Both the position numbers and the translations under genes were made by a program. A stretch of 64,000 bases of DNA from Cunninghamella blakesleeana. Its lineage: Eukaryota; Mucoromycota; Mucoromycetes; Mucorales; Cunninghamellaceae. The stretch is from positions 2,377,501 to 2,441,500 of the forward strand of contig JAFCIZ010000002.1 in NCBI GenBank assembly GCA_017871115.1, in the 5' to 3' direction. The notes under the pieces are model-generated. The model was not told where the DNA came from and did not search any database. It saw only the letters and a program-made list of their open reading frames with translations. This document shows, piece by piece, positions 25,314 through 38,199 of the stretch (position 1 is the stretch's first letter; every line of letters starts with the position of its first letter).

Positions 25314-25804
25314 GGAAGTTACAGATTTTATATATTAAAAGGTAATAAATGTATAGTTGGTATTATGTATAATATAAAAGAAAAAAGGAATCTAATGAAA
25401 CGCGTTCTAATGGTTTAATTTAAAAAAAAAAAAAATTATATAGATATAAAAGAAAAAGGAAAGAAAAGAAAAGGTCGAAAAAAAAAAAAAAAAAAAATAG
25501 CCAAAAAAAATTTAAAAGGAAAAAAAAAAGATTAAAATCCCGAATATCTCTAATATTCCTTTTTTTAAAATAGCGAGTGTCCCTGTATTTTTTTTTCCAG
25601 ATCAATATAACTTCTTGTCTTTCTTTTACTCTTTAATATAGAACTATATATTGTCAACGTTTTTAATAGCTGAATAAAAGCAATATAATCAAAAATAGCA
25701 ATTTAAATAAAGAAAATATAAAAATATAAGAAATACGTATGTATGTTTTTTTAAAAAAAAATAAGATAAAAATAAATAAATATTATAACTATATATAAAA
25801 TCAT
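25314..25804. other. Intergenic region between ceramide synthase and exchanger gene
   Basis: About 490 bp, rich in A and T runs. It must contain the ceramide synthase promoter (right of 25313 on the minus strand) and the 3' end of the exchanger gene. ORF fragments here are low-complexity. Confidence 0.6.
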
Positions 25805-28800
25805 CTAGTTAGGTGTAGAGGGTGAACCAATTAAGATACTTGTTTCAGAGAATGGCGGAATAAAATAGAAAGCTACCAAAAGTACAATATAACTAAGAAG
25901 TAAAATAGAACCTTTGAAATAATTTGCTTTTCCTTCTTGATAAATAAATGTCAATAAAAATACTGAAAAGACTACTGTAATTACATCCCATCGAGGAAAC
26001 ACCAAACTATAATTAATTATTTAGTATGTAATAAATATAAATAAAAAGAATAAAAAGTCAGATAAAAAGATAATACAAAAAGAAACTTTTTTTTTTTTCA
26101 TTTCATTTCCTATTTTGATTTTATGATTTGATTTTGTGTACCTAAAAGTATATTGAGATAATTCTTCCTTCCCATAGTTGTACCAATATGATATTGCGAC
26201 CATCGATGGTATTTGTATTAAACAGACCTGTAGAGCATAAGCTGATCCAATTTCCATACTAATTTAAGATTAAGATTAATATATTTATATATATATATTA
26301 TTTAAATTTATTGACCTTTTAGTTTATTTTATTGTATATTTTATCTCTTGTTATTTAATCATTTATTAATAAGGTTACCTAAGAACAATGTTTCCGTATA
26401 AAGCAAATGAGATGGCATTCATAAATTCAGTAATATTTGGTACCTAGGGGTTTAAATAAACAAATAAATAATATATATTATATGTATATTAGTGTTTCAT
26501 AATATTATATTATAATTATAACGAGTATGTGTATATATCAAGGCAAATAAAGTTTCACTTACTAAGGCAAATAGAGTTAGACCCAAAAACTTTTCATCGA
26601 CTGCCAAATTAGCCATCACCAAATCAACTGTATCAACCAAAATTTCAGCAATAATAGCATATAAAACTGTACAAGCACATAAAATAGTATAACTTTTCAC
26701 TTTTCCCCAATTAGGTGAATCATGACCGGCCATTTCTTCTTCCTCTTCTTCTTCAGGTTCTTTAGCATGAATAAAAGCTGATACTGCTGCTGCCGCTGCT
26801 GTTGTTGTTGCTGCTGCTGATGGTGGTGGTACTGGAATAGATGTAGATCCTCCAGGTACAGAACTAGTAGAGAATTCGTCTTGACTTTTTTTTTGTAATA
26901 AATCTTTGTTGTCGACAGATGCTTTACTCGCCACTTTAGTATGATGGTGTTGATGATGTGATTTTTGTGGTGTACCATCTATATAGAATAATAATAATAA
27001 TAAAAATAATAAATGATTAATATTAGCAATAATCCAACTTGCTATTTTTTTTTTATTTAACTTCTTTAACATGTAACTTTCCTAACGTACCATTTTCACT
27101 ATGTACCTTGGTATTATTTTCAGGTATAGACTCTTGTTGATGGTGATGACTATGAATCAAATGAGAAATGATGTGCCCTGGAAGTAATTTTTGATAATAA
27201 GACTCATGATTTTCATCGCGTACCGGTTTTGGACTATTCCATACCATTTCAACATGAGTATGTAAACTAAATACCAAACCAATGACATATGCCTATTAAA
27301 TATGATGGGAAAAAAAGAAAAATTAATAAAAATATCAATATCAATATACTTTTAAGTAGATGTATTTTTTTAAAAAAAAATATATTTTTTACTTACAGAG
27401 GGTAAAATGGCTGCACATAACCACATCAAAGGCTTTACACTATTTTGATATACGGGATCAATAGTAGGATTCATTTGATCATAATAACAACGAGAGCAAG
27501 CAATAGTTCCATTCGAAGCACTATCAGGGCAGCCCATGCATTTGAGTTCAAACTATAGTATAATAGAATATATCATCTATTAGATAAAGTTTACAATAAT
27601 AATAATAATAAACTCTTTTATGATATATATTTATTTTACCGATCCAAACATTTGATAAAATATAGTAGGAGTCAAAGAACCGATAATAGCCATAATTAAC
27701 ATAGTAGAAGTAACACCTATATGAATATATATATATACCAAAAACTTAGCCCATCTTTCTTATTTTTTCTTTCTTTTATTATTATTACTATTATTACTAT
27801 TATTATTTTATTCCTTTTTAATCCCCTTTATTTTATATTTTATATTTTTTAATTTATTTACCAGCACTTTTAGCATTGAAACGTTGTTCCTTTCTTTTAA
27901 CACTACTACTAATCATACTCATTCCAGGCATAAGTAATACACCAGCCAAAAAACTACCAATAAGCGATCCCTCCACTAAACGACTTTTCCCACTCATCAA
28001 AGCTACAGTGTATAAAATGATTTCAATAATACTACCAAAGGTTGCATTGATAAATGCAGCTACACCCATAGATGATTGAGCAGAGACTGAACTGACGCCC
28101 ATACCAATAAAATAAGATAAAGGAATGACGGAAGCCAAGGACATAATAAAGATAAATGTAGGTTGACAGATAAAAGAATCAGGAATATAATGTTTTAATA
28201 CAAAATCGGAAAATATTACAAAAAAGATCATGGGAATTAGGTTGATAAAAATAATATTGATCCCATCATAAGTATATTTATAATATTGTAATCCGACTGC
28301 TTGATAAGTACATAATAAAATGATGGTAGGTTTACCAGTAAGAGCAAATTGTGATTGACTAGAAGGGCTTGATTTAAATCTTAATGTTAAAGGATGACGA
28401 CGTAAATGACGCACTAAAATATAATTAAGTTTTGCCATAGGAATTGTGATTACACAAAGCCAACAAATGGTTGATACCAACAATAAAACAGGTGCTATAA
28501 TTATATAAAAATATATATTTAAAAAAAAAAAATATGTAAATAAATAATCAAATCAAATGATTTATAAATATTTCTGTATATATTTATCTCTATACTTTTA
28601 TATAAGATTTCGTCTTACCTATAATAGTAAAAAACAATAAATAATAAATCCATCCTGCAGGGCCAAGTTTAAATCCTTGAATAATGTTTTTATAAAATCG
28701 AGATCTTTTATTTCCATTATTTTTTTTAGAACGACCATTCAATAGTCCTGTATTTTCATCGTTCTCTTGCTCCTCATCGCCTGAATCCTGTTGCTGTTGC

Positions 28801-29813
28801 CCTTCAATATCATTATCATTCATTTGTGACTGACCAGAATAATTATCAAGTAGTGTAGGAGTAATTTCAACATGTCTTTCCACATATCTACCGAAAGGCC
28901 ATAATAAGTAAAGTGAAAGTTCCCGCATGACCAAACCATAAGAACGACCATTTGGTGGAACCAACATCATTAGAATCGATAAAACAAACATAATAATGGA
29001 AAGCCACCAACCAAAAACTAGTAACCACATAATATTACCAGGATCAAGGAATAATTCAGGCGAAGAGGATGGTGAAGAATGTAATGCATTATTAGCACGT
29101 CGTACAACAGATCGAGACTTTTTATATAAAGCTGGTTTCCAAATAGGTAACCCGAAAGGATGCCTTTTATTCATTGCCTAAATAATAGAACGATGATATC
29201 ATCATTCAAAAAAAAAAAAAGAATAGTCAAAGAGAGAAAAAATTTAAAGTTAGAAAATGAAAAATTAACCTTAAAAAGTATTAATCATCTTTTTTTATGT
29301 ATTATCTTTATCTTTGTATTAAATATTGCTATTATTATTTTATTTACTTACGTCTTGTCTATCTTTTAGAGTCATTTCACGTTCTAAACTATCAAAAGAT
29401 CTACGATCAGCATCAGTATGAGAGTGGTGTTTTTTTAAAGTCACTCTACGTCTAGTGGATTTATTGGTATCATGTAAATGTATATTGTTGTTGTTATGAT
29501 TAATACTATCATCTTTATCAATATGTTGTTGGCTTTCTACCTCTTCATCTTCATCCTCATCCTCATCTTCCAAATCGTCCTCGTCATTGTTATTACTGTC
29601 GTTATCTAAATTAGTTAAAGATTGATGTGCAATACTAGTATGTCTACGAGTTAACCCAGGATGAGTGGCGGTGGTTGGAGAAGATCCTGAATTGTGTGGT
29701 GTTGATGGTTCAAAAGATCCATAACTATTTGAAGTTTGTAAGTTGGGGCCATCTTCTCTTGAAAGATTATTACTTGTTGTTGTCGAATCGGATGAAGTAG
29801 GTGTTGACTCCAT
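25805..29813 (-). CDS. VNX1: Vacuolar cation/H+ exchanger, Vnx1 type (CaCA/CAX superfamily)
   Basis: Vnx1-type proteins exchange monovalent cations for protons at the vacuole. Ten exons on the minus strand: 29813-29352, 29177-28619, 28494-27862, 27716-27640, 27552-27397, 27292-27091, 26978-26563, 26443-26379, 26258-26142 and 26006-25805, about 962 residues. A long acidic N-terminus (Ser/Thr-rich, then a D/E run) precedes the membrane domain. The first exchanger repeat has SMGVAAFINATFGSIIEIILY with LVEGSLIGSFLAGVLLMPGMSM. The second has VPNITEFMNAISFALYGN, the matching alpha-repeat. A cysteine block FELKCMGCPD...CSRCYYDQ and a His-rich loop sit between them. The size agrees with the roughly 900-residue yeast protein. 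Exon 6 ends at GTACGT (27090), not at the in-frame readthrough to 27053. Confidence 0.85.
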
Positions 29814-30040
29814 TTAATTTAACAAAAAAATAATAATAATAAAAAAAAGGAACTGAGAAAAAAAAAAAAAAAAAAGAAAAATAGAAGAAAGAAGAAGATT
29901 GAAAAAAAAATAGAACATGCATATTTATTTCAAAAAAATCAAACGGGGTATGAAATTGATTTCCCTTTTTTATCCATACCATAAAAAAAAATTTAAATAA
30001 TAACACTTGTTATGATTCATTTATCAAGGTTTATTATTTA

Positions 30041-32783
30041 TTAACTTAAACTTTGTAAAGCTTGCTGGTATCCTTTTTCAAAACTAGATAATTGATTTTT
30101 ATCAGCACTAAATGACTCTACTTGTTGATAATGACCCGATTTTTTTAACATTTCTTTAAAATATCTTGCTTCTTGTGTTTCTACCAATGTGAATGCTTTT
30201 CCTTCTCTACCGGCACGAGCTGTCCGACCTACCCGATGAATGTATTTATCCATAAATAAAGGTATATCATAACTTATAACTACTTGAACACAATCTAAAT
30301 CAATACCACGGCCAATTAAATCAGAACATATCATTCTATTGATATATATAATAATTAAAATAACAAAATATATTTATATATTTATATATTTATAAACATA
30401 CATATAAATAAAAAAAAAAAAAAAAATTAAGGTTAAATGGCAGCTTTTTTTTTTTATCGTTTTCAAAACTTACAAATCGATTTGACCATCTTTAAATTGT
30501 TTCAACATTGTTTTTCTTTGAGTTGCATTTAAATCACTAGAATACTCCACTGTATTAAACGATATATCTTGTTGCTTCGCATAAGCTGATAATAATAATT
30601 GTAGTCGACGTGCAGATTCAACGGATTTAGTAAAACAAAGTCCAGATTTGATTTTTAATTGGTGTATCAAATAAATCAACAAGAGTGGTTTTTTATCAGA
30701 AGTACAAATCATCATATATTCTTTTAATCCAGCTGGTGTTGTATACTCGGGTTGATCGCCTTGTTGTTGTTGTCGTTGTACAGAAATGTATTCAGGATCT
30801 GTTAAATGTAAACCAGCTATTTTACCAGGATTTTTAGTTAACGTAGCGGAGAATAATAATTTTTGAACCTATAATATAAATAAATAAATATATATGTACG
30901 TATCAGCATTGATCTAAAAAAAAATATGTATATATTTATCTCTAATTATACATTTTTTTTTTAAATATAATCTTACACAAGGAGCTTTTGGTAAATCCAA
31001 ATCAGAATTTGGTAAATTAAAATACGACGTCATGAAACTAGGAGAAACACCATCTGATTCAACAACACTAAAATAATAATAATAATAACAATAAATAATA
31101 TTAATAAAAAATTAAGCATGGATAAATGAATAAATGAAAATACATATTATTGTGTAATAATAACTTACTTATATTTATCTGTTTTAAAAGTCAATTTTGA
31201 TTTATCCATATTTGTTTGAGGTTTGGTTGCCTGTAAAATATGATTTAACCAATCTTGATAACTTTGATTTAATAACCTATCAGCTTCATCAATAACTAAA
31301 AATCGAAGATGCTGTAATGTAAAATTGGGTGTATCCTTCATATGGTCCATTAAACGACCTGGTGTTGCAATTAAAATATCTACTTTTGATTTCCCTCCTG
31401 TATATCTATTTTTATTTTATTTTTTCATAAAATACATATAAATATAGATTTATATACTGTATATGAACTCTATATTGATTATTTCTAAATAATATAAGTT
31501 TTTGTTCTTATGTACCTTTCATCCAATTCACCAACTAGAGTAGACTGTTCATGTGCAAAAGAGTGCTGTCCTAAAGCTACACCGACCTATAATATAATCC
31601 CATATATATATATATTCAAATATTCATTATAATTAATCATAAATCTGTATTCTACCTGTTTATTTATGTGTTGTGCGTATAATAATTTTTTTTTTTCATT
31701 TTTTTTTATACCTTTAAATCTGTTCCTTTTACAAAAGCATCAAATGTTTCTTTTACTTGAATGACAAGGTCACGTGTAGGTAAAATAATCAAAGCACGTA
31801 ACCGAGTAACTACACGCTTTGATAATATATCTACAATAGGTAAGACGTAAGCCATAGTTTTACCACTTCCTGTGGGTGCTGAAATACATAAATCTCCAGG
31901 TGCACGTCGGGTATCATATAAAGTTTGCCTTCTTAAAAATACTGGAATGACAGACATTTGAACTATATATATATTTTAAAAAAAAATTATTAATATATAT
32001 AAATATATATATACGTAGAAGTCAGATATTCAAAAAAATCAAAAAATCAAAAAATCCTATTATTAAATTACCAGCAAAAAAAGAGGATAATCCAAGATCT
32101 TCGCATCGTTGAACTAATCTTGATGATAAACCAACATCTGATAATGAGCATGTTTGATCTGGTGATATAACAGTAGGTTGTAATAACCAATCAGGGATAC
32201 CCATATTTCTTAATAATTGTAAATCTTCTTCACTATGTTTGTTATTTGTTACAATATCTGGAAATTCCTCTAAACCTTTATCTTCTTCTTCTTCTTCTTC
32301 TTCTCCATTATCATCTTTTTCTTTTTCATGTTGATTATTATCGCCATCTTGTATATCATTCTTTTCTTTCATATCTATATCTTCATTTTCAATTGTATCA
32401 TTATTTTGGTTATATAGTTTCTTTGCATGCAAATCTTTATCTGTTGATAGATCTATACTGGAAGATCGTTCTCTATTGATGTTATTGATTTCAGTCGTAG
32501 TTGTTGGCTGGCTGGAATCGTTTTTCTTTTTCTTTTGCTTCTTTTTTTTATTTTTAGGTTCAATGTTCGTATCTTCTTTCTCTGTATTTTCATTAATGAA
32601 GGTGCTATTCTCTTCTAATTGAACATCATTCTCATTTTTTTGATCTTGTATGTCAGACGATTTCTTTCTTTTTTTATTTACTTTATTTAACAAGCTGTTT
32701 AATCTTTCTTTTTTTGTTTCTAAAGTACGTTGATCGAGTTGATCATCGTCATTATCACCTTGATATCTTGCAATAGAAAACAT
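30041..32783 (-). CDS. DBP6: DEAD-box RNA helicase Dbp6/DDX51 (60S ribosome assembly)
   Basis: Dbp6/DDX51 acts in early nucleolar assembly of the large ribosomal subunit. Seven exons on the minus strand: 32783-32072, 31962-31712, 31586-31516, 31405-31169, 31067-30977, 30868-30474 and 30335-30041, about 683 residues. The first 200 residues are Lys/Glu/Asn-rich and acidic, as in the family. The family-specific IPDWLLQPTVI precedes the core. Helicase motifs: APTGSGKT (266-273), PTRDL, TPGRL, DEAD (384-387), LFSATLTKNPGKIAG, CSDLIGRGID and HRVGRTARAGR. The DDX51-type insertion with YFNLPNSDLDLPKAP lies between motifs II and III. All catalytic motifs are intact. About 227 bp separate its stop from the exchanger start. 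Confidence 0.93.
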
Positions 32784-33022
32784 TTTTTCCAATAAAATAA
32801 AATAAATATATTTTATATTATATACAAATATATATGTATGTATAAACGTATAAAAAAATAAAGTAAAAGACACAGAAGAAAAAAATTCTTTCACAATTTT
32901 TTTTTAAAAAAAGTGGCAGCAAAAAACTTTAATTTTTAAATCCAGCTAGCTATATGGCTTATTTTTTTATTATAATTGATGCATCTCTATGTAAAAAATA
33001 AATTAAAGCAGGATTTTTTTAT

Positions 33023-34099
33023 CTAGGAGCTGTTATTTAATAATGGAGTACGTTCGTCATTATGAATTGGTAATTGTTGTTCATTCTCTACTACTTCTTC
33101 TACTTGGTTAAATGAATTATTATTTATCTTTGGTGTCATTTTAATAATTGTGTCTACAACCCAAAACTGCATACCATTCATTAACAATGGGAATCTATAT
33201 TAAAAATAACAATAACAATAATAATAATAATAATGGAATAAAATAAAATAAATATAAGTAATCTACTCATTTAATTAAGCTTCATTTCTATTTATCCATT
33301 AAACATATTTCTATTTATCAATTTTTACATAAGCATCACAAATAAGACTTGATATCTATAATTGCCCTTGGTCCAACTTAAAGCCCATTCCCCAAATCGA
33401 AAAAGGAAAGGACATAATTTAAAAATACCAAAAACACATAATTTCATTAATCCTTCTGCAGTAATAAATATTAAAGTCTGTTTAATCCAAGGAACAATAC
33501 GACGTTTTAAAGGAGGAGGACCATAATTTCCAGTTTTCACATATGTCATATGACAAACTGTGCCCAAGAACCATTGTATTCCACGTAACCAACACCATAA
33601 TATAAAAATCCCAAGTGTACAATCAACAAAGACATTCAACATATACCATACACATAAATTGCTAGGTGGGCCATTTTTGGGTCTACCAACTAGGTAGCTG
33701 ACAAGTAAATTGAGCGAATGAATAACGGCTGCTCCAATAAACTGTTTACCAACATCCAATAACCTATATAAAATAAAGTAATACGGTATAGAATACATAT
33801 AAAAAAGGTTATTATTAATATTATTATTACTATAAAATAGAGATTGTTTATTGTATTGTATTATATTTTTTTATCTATTTATATTTTTATTACCATATCT
33901 GTACTGGTCTTTGAGGACGCTCTATACTTCTTTTATAAAAAAGAACTCCTAAAGCCGAAGAAGCTAAAGCCATTTGTACTAGAATTGCAAATCCATCAAG
34001 AAGTTTACAACCTTGATCGTCTGGCGAGAAGGTAGGTGAAAGTGTTTGGCAAGAAGTATCAGAAGTTGGATATAAAGTAAAAGGTAAAAAAGGATACAT
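33023..34099 (-). CDS. STIMATE/TMEM110-family multi-pass membrane protein
   Basis: Three exons on the minus strand: 34099-33894, 33763-33329 and 33194-33023, about 270 residues. Landmarks: CKLLDGFAILVQMALASSALGVLFYKRSIERPQRP, then IWLLDVGKQFIGAAVIHSLN, NPPSNLCVWYMLN-like GPPSNLCVWYMLNVFVD, and KRRIVPWIKQTLIF. These fit the fungal vacuolar-membrane relatives of animal STIMATE (TMEM110), a regulator of ER-plasma membrane calcium contact. Four to five hydrophobic helices are visible. The last ten residues include ERTPLL, a match to the acidic dileucine sorting signal [DE]xxxL[LI], which fits AP-3 delivery to the vacuole. Function in fungi is poorly defined; I claim family and topology only. Confidence 0.75.
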
Positions 34100-34530
34100 A
34101 TTATTTAAAAATAATAATAATAATAATATAAAAAGTAGAGAAGAAATAAGAAAAAGGAAAAAAAAGGAGGTGTTTTAAAATTTAAAATAAATATTTTTTA
34201 TTATTATTATTACACGAAGCACAGCTTTTTTTTTCCTTTTATAATAATTTGACCAATACAAATATAAAAAATATGTATAAAAGAAAATAACGAGAGTAAT
34301 AATAATATAATTAATAATATGACAGGAAGAGGGTACGTAATAAGAAAAATAAAAATATATAAAAAAGGTAGTATAATAGAAAAAACTATAAATATGTAAT
34401 GCTTAATTAAATAATAGAAAAAAATATATAATAATAGTAATAATAGTAATAATAAAGTTGTTTATATGAATAAAAAAAATATCTATTTTTTTTTTTTGCT
34501 ATTGTTATCGTTATTGTTATTGTTTGTTGA
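34100..34530. other. Intergenic region, A/T-rich
   Basis: About 430 bp of A-rich plus-strand sequence with ATA and ATT microsatellites. It contains the promoter of the minus-strand STIMATE-like gene and the 3' region of the next minus-strand gene. No feature recognised. Confidence 0.6.
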
Positions 34531-36488
34531 TTATACAAATACAGTCAATGTTTTTGTTTTGGTTCCTTTATCATTTGAAACATAACGTTCATAAACGGTA
34601 GTTGAAGTAGCAGAAGAAGTTGATTGTAAATCAGTATTTTCGGTCATAGCTTCATGGAATTCATCATCATCATTTTCATCGATTTCAGGAACAGCATGTA
34701 ATCCATCACTTGAATGTTTACCAGTAGACATATTTTCATAAAGACCATTACCGCTTCCTTTATTATTAGGTCCATCGCGAGGTAAAATAACAGAGCGATA
34801 ACAAAAATCAGCAAATATTTTATCGGCTCTATCCAAAATAGATTTATCTTTAACCACCTCACGTACACAAAACCAGTCATGGACACAATCTTCCATAACA
34901 ATTTCAATATCTACACCATCTTGCTCAGCTTTTGCTCCAAGATCCAAAGCGTCATCTCTTAAGACTTCTTTATTTCCAATAATTAATAAAACTCGAGGAC
35001 TGAAAAATGCTTGGAAACCAGTATGTAAACGCATGATACCTAATATGCATTGGATTTCATTTGAATCAGGATCAATATTTTGGAAATAATCCCTTTTAAT
35101 CAATTTTGCTGTTTGTTGTGAAACATAGTCATATTTAGTATTTTCTTGCCACGAGGGTGAAGTGGTTTCATCAGTTACTAAAGGTGAGATTAAGACGGTA
35201 CCAGCAGGTCTTGGTAATTCTGTTAATACAGGTGTTCCGGTTTCAGCTTGACCTTCAGGATCGTCTGTTACAATTTCAAACATACTTGGATCATGGGTAA
35301 TAAAAAGCATTTCCAATACAAGTGCTGATCCATTGGAATCTCCAATAGCAATGATTTTGGATCCATCCACTTTATGGGTTCTAATCAAACATTCATAGGC
35401 TCGTACTACATCTTCTACTGGGCTAGGGAATTTGTACTCGGGTGCCATTCTATATTATTTTTTTAAAAATCCGAATATGAAATAGAGAAAAAGAATAATT
35501 TCCATGATTAAAAAAAAATTAAGCACAGACTATCTTTTTTTTTCATATGTCTTAATAAAATAGAAACTCATTCCTATGATTGCACGTTCCTTTTTTTTGA
35601 AAAAAAAAAATTATGGTTTCACTTATCCTCCCCTTCATTTTTTTTTTTATCTTATTTTACCTGTAATCAACAGACATAATCAACACAGTAATACCATATT
35701 TTTCCTTAAGAGTACGAATCCACTTTATGTAAGTATCCAAAAACATGGTAGCTAAAAATATATATAAATAAAATGGATATAAATATAAATATTTTTTTTG
35801 ATGGATGATATATTAAATGCATATTATAATTATTATTTTTTTCCCATTACATTTTCCAACTCTGAATCCTCCACCTATAAATAATTAATAAAATAAAAGT
35901 AAAAAAGAACGAAAAAAAAAAAAAAAAAAGAGTTGTCAGTAACTTATCCTTACACTAATCAAAATACTTTTATTATTATTTTTTATATTAAAATATAGTT
36001 TACATACCATGGACATTAAATATAATAATATCAGCTCTCTCAATACGATCACTAAGTCCTTTTTCGTCAACATGCTGTATATTTTCACCAATCCAACAGC
36101 CAGTCCATTCTTGATTCCATGGTACCTTTTTATACCAAGAACGATGTGATTTTCTAGGTTTTGTTATATCATCCAATAATAACTAAAATGACAAAAAAGG
36201 AAAAGAAAAGGAAAATAAGTATTTACATTATCATTACTATTATTATTTTTATTGAATATTACTGAATGAAGAAAAACAACTTACTCTTGCAGCAGGAGCA
36301 GGAAGTGAAAAAACTAATATGGTGGGAAAAACAGATAATAATAACAATATATAAAAAGTTCTATTTAGAGATGTAATTTATATTTCATTTTATTATTAAA
36401 ATATATAAGTGTACTTACCAGTTCTAAGAAGTTTAATAGCTGCTTTAGGTGGCATACGACGTCTTACAGTTTGTCTAATAGCATCCAT
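34531..36488 (-). CDS. Alpha/beta hydrolase of the hormone-sensitive-lipase family (Say1-like)
   Basis: Six exons on the minus strand: 36488-36419, 36313-36285, 36182-36008, 35874-35851, 35751-35661 and 35449-34531, about 435 residues. The oxyanion-hole motif HGGGF (near 91) is assembled across an intron. DYRMAPEYKFPSP and the nucleophile elbow GDSNG (Ser near 168) follow, then EDCVHDWF with the likely catalytic His near 325. Fungal relatives include steryl acetyl hydrolase Say1; a sterol or ester hydrolase role is plausible but not shown. The last 90 residues are a polar Ser/Thr/acidic tail beyond the hydrolase fold. Exon 4 is only 24 nt and exon 2 only 29 nt; both are needed to keep the frame and to build the catalytic site. 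Confidence 0.82.
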
Positions 36489-37359
36489 TTTATATTAATT
36501 TATGTTTTTGTTTGATTGATATTGAATATGAAATATATAAAAAGAAAAGGAAAGGAAAGAAGAAAAAATGATAGAACCAATATGGTCAATTCTATTTTAT
36601 TTCATTTCCCCAAATTTTATTTTTTAAAATTCCGACTTAGTTTTTTTTGAAAAACGTGTAACGTTAAACTAAAAACAATCTTTTGGATAAAAAATAAAAT
36701 TCATCACATGAAATAATAATAATAGGGCGTTCTTTTTATAATAGATATACCATTTCCTTATATTATGTTTTTATGACAATCTTTAAACATCCTCTTTATG
36801 GACGTTACCCACGTTTCCTTTTTTTTGCTTTTTTTAAAAAAAACTGATAACTATAATAATAATGAAAAGTGGTCCATGCACTAAAAAATTGAGTGACAAA
36901 ATGTCTATTTAACATCAAAATAAAACAAAATTCTAACTTTTTTTTAAATGACTATAATTTATAAATTTAAATATATGGATATGTTGATGTATCTTTTCAA
37001 TAGTAAAAAAATGATTTAGGAAAATCTCATGATCCCATTGGAATATCTTCTCAACAAAAAAAAAAAAAAAGAATTGTTTATCTTAATTGTATGAAACAAA
37101 AAACAAATTACAAATACTATTTTTTATTATTATTTTCCCATATTACTATATAGATCGCCGATCTTTATGTAATTTGTTTAAATACCAAAAGTTGAACTCA
37201 TTTTTTAAATAACATACTGAGTTTTAATCAAACCCTCAGGGGATACTTGACATTTGTACATGTATACATATATATATATATATTAAAAAAGAAAAAGAAT
37301 TATTTGAATACTAGATTATACGATTAAAAAAGGAGAATAAAAAACAACTCTATTTAAAG

Positions 37360-37390
<31 letters not shown>

Positions 37391-37397
37391 TATACAT
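36489..37397. other. Gene-free region of 0.9 kb
   Basis: A/T-rich with occasional more complex stretches (for example 36720-36900 and 37150-37260) that show no coding frame. (TA)n and (ATA)n tracts lie near 37265 and 37361-37390. I see nothing assignable. Confidence 0.55.
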
Positions 37398-38199
37398 TTA
37401 TTTAGAATGATTAATCAACTCTAACAAAAAATCTTGTCCATTTGCCATTGTTCCACCTATATTACATATATATATAATTATTATTCAATTATTCAATTAC
37501 ATCTATCTACTTCTAATTACTTTATAAATAATAACTCATTTTATTACCTTTTTGTCCCCATGCTGATCCTCCCATTCCTTTATTTCCCCATGCCTTTTCT
37601 TGACTTTCATATTTCACTGGGCGTACTGAAACATCCAAACTATTATTATGATATGCTGCAAAAGTGTCAGAATAACCTAATTTGAAAGGAAAAAATGAAG
37701 AAAGATAAAATATTGTTAATTAATGCATAAATAAATAGTACTTTTTTCTTTATTACTCATATATATATATAACTTACGTTGACTAAGAAAGTTACTCACT
37801 TCAGATGTATTAAAACCATTTAATCCAACGTGAGAATGACGCTTTGCATTAAAGTGGGTATCTTTTGGTCGACCTATTATTTTAAGATTAAAGATGTATA
37901 TGTTTTAGATGAGTATGGATGATGGATATATATATATAAAAAAAAAGACAATTATTATATATTTTTCATTTTTTACCTTGTGAGTTCTTTTTATAACTTT
38001 GTTGTTGTTGTGTTTGTTGTTTTAATGAATCGCGTCTATTATCAGATGGTTTCTTTGAGTGATTACCTAGATTATGAACAGATTAAGAAAATATATATAT
38101 ATTTACATCTAAAAGCATAAATAATTTATTTATCCAATCTATTTATTTATTTATTTATTTATATATGATTCATTATTTATTATTATTAATACCTGGCAT
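37398..38199 (-). CDS. Small basic protein of unknown function, five exons
   Basis: Not recognised. The model joins exons 38199-38193, 38066-37977, 37873-37778, 37676-37548 and 37456-37398 (minus strand), all GT..AG and all phase 1, giving about 126 residues. The product is polar and basic, with a Gln-rich N-terminal third, then GRPKDTHFNAKRHSHVGLN-GFNTSEVSNFLSQR, then EKAWGNKGMGGSAWGQKGG and an ending MANGQDFLLELINHSK. No signal peptide or membrane helix. Uniform phase-1 introns and absence of stops across five short exons support a real gene. The first exon codes for only two residues plus one base. It is divergent from the dymeclin gene, 576 bp away, and may share its promoter region. Confidence 0.65.

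Noticed and set aside
26697..26978. Second frame through the His-rich exon of the exchanger gene
   Set aside because: It gives low-complexity Gln/Lys/Ile sequence with no link to later membrane exons; the other frame continues into the conserved exchanger domain.
27053..27090. Readthrough end of exon 6 in the VNX1-type gene
   Set aside because: A GTACGT donor at 27090 joins in phase with the next exon, and the readthrough ends after a dozen codons.
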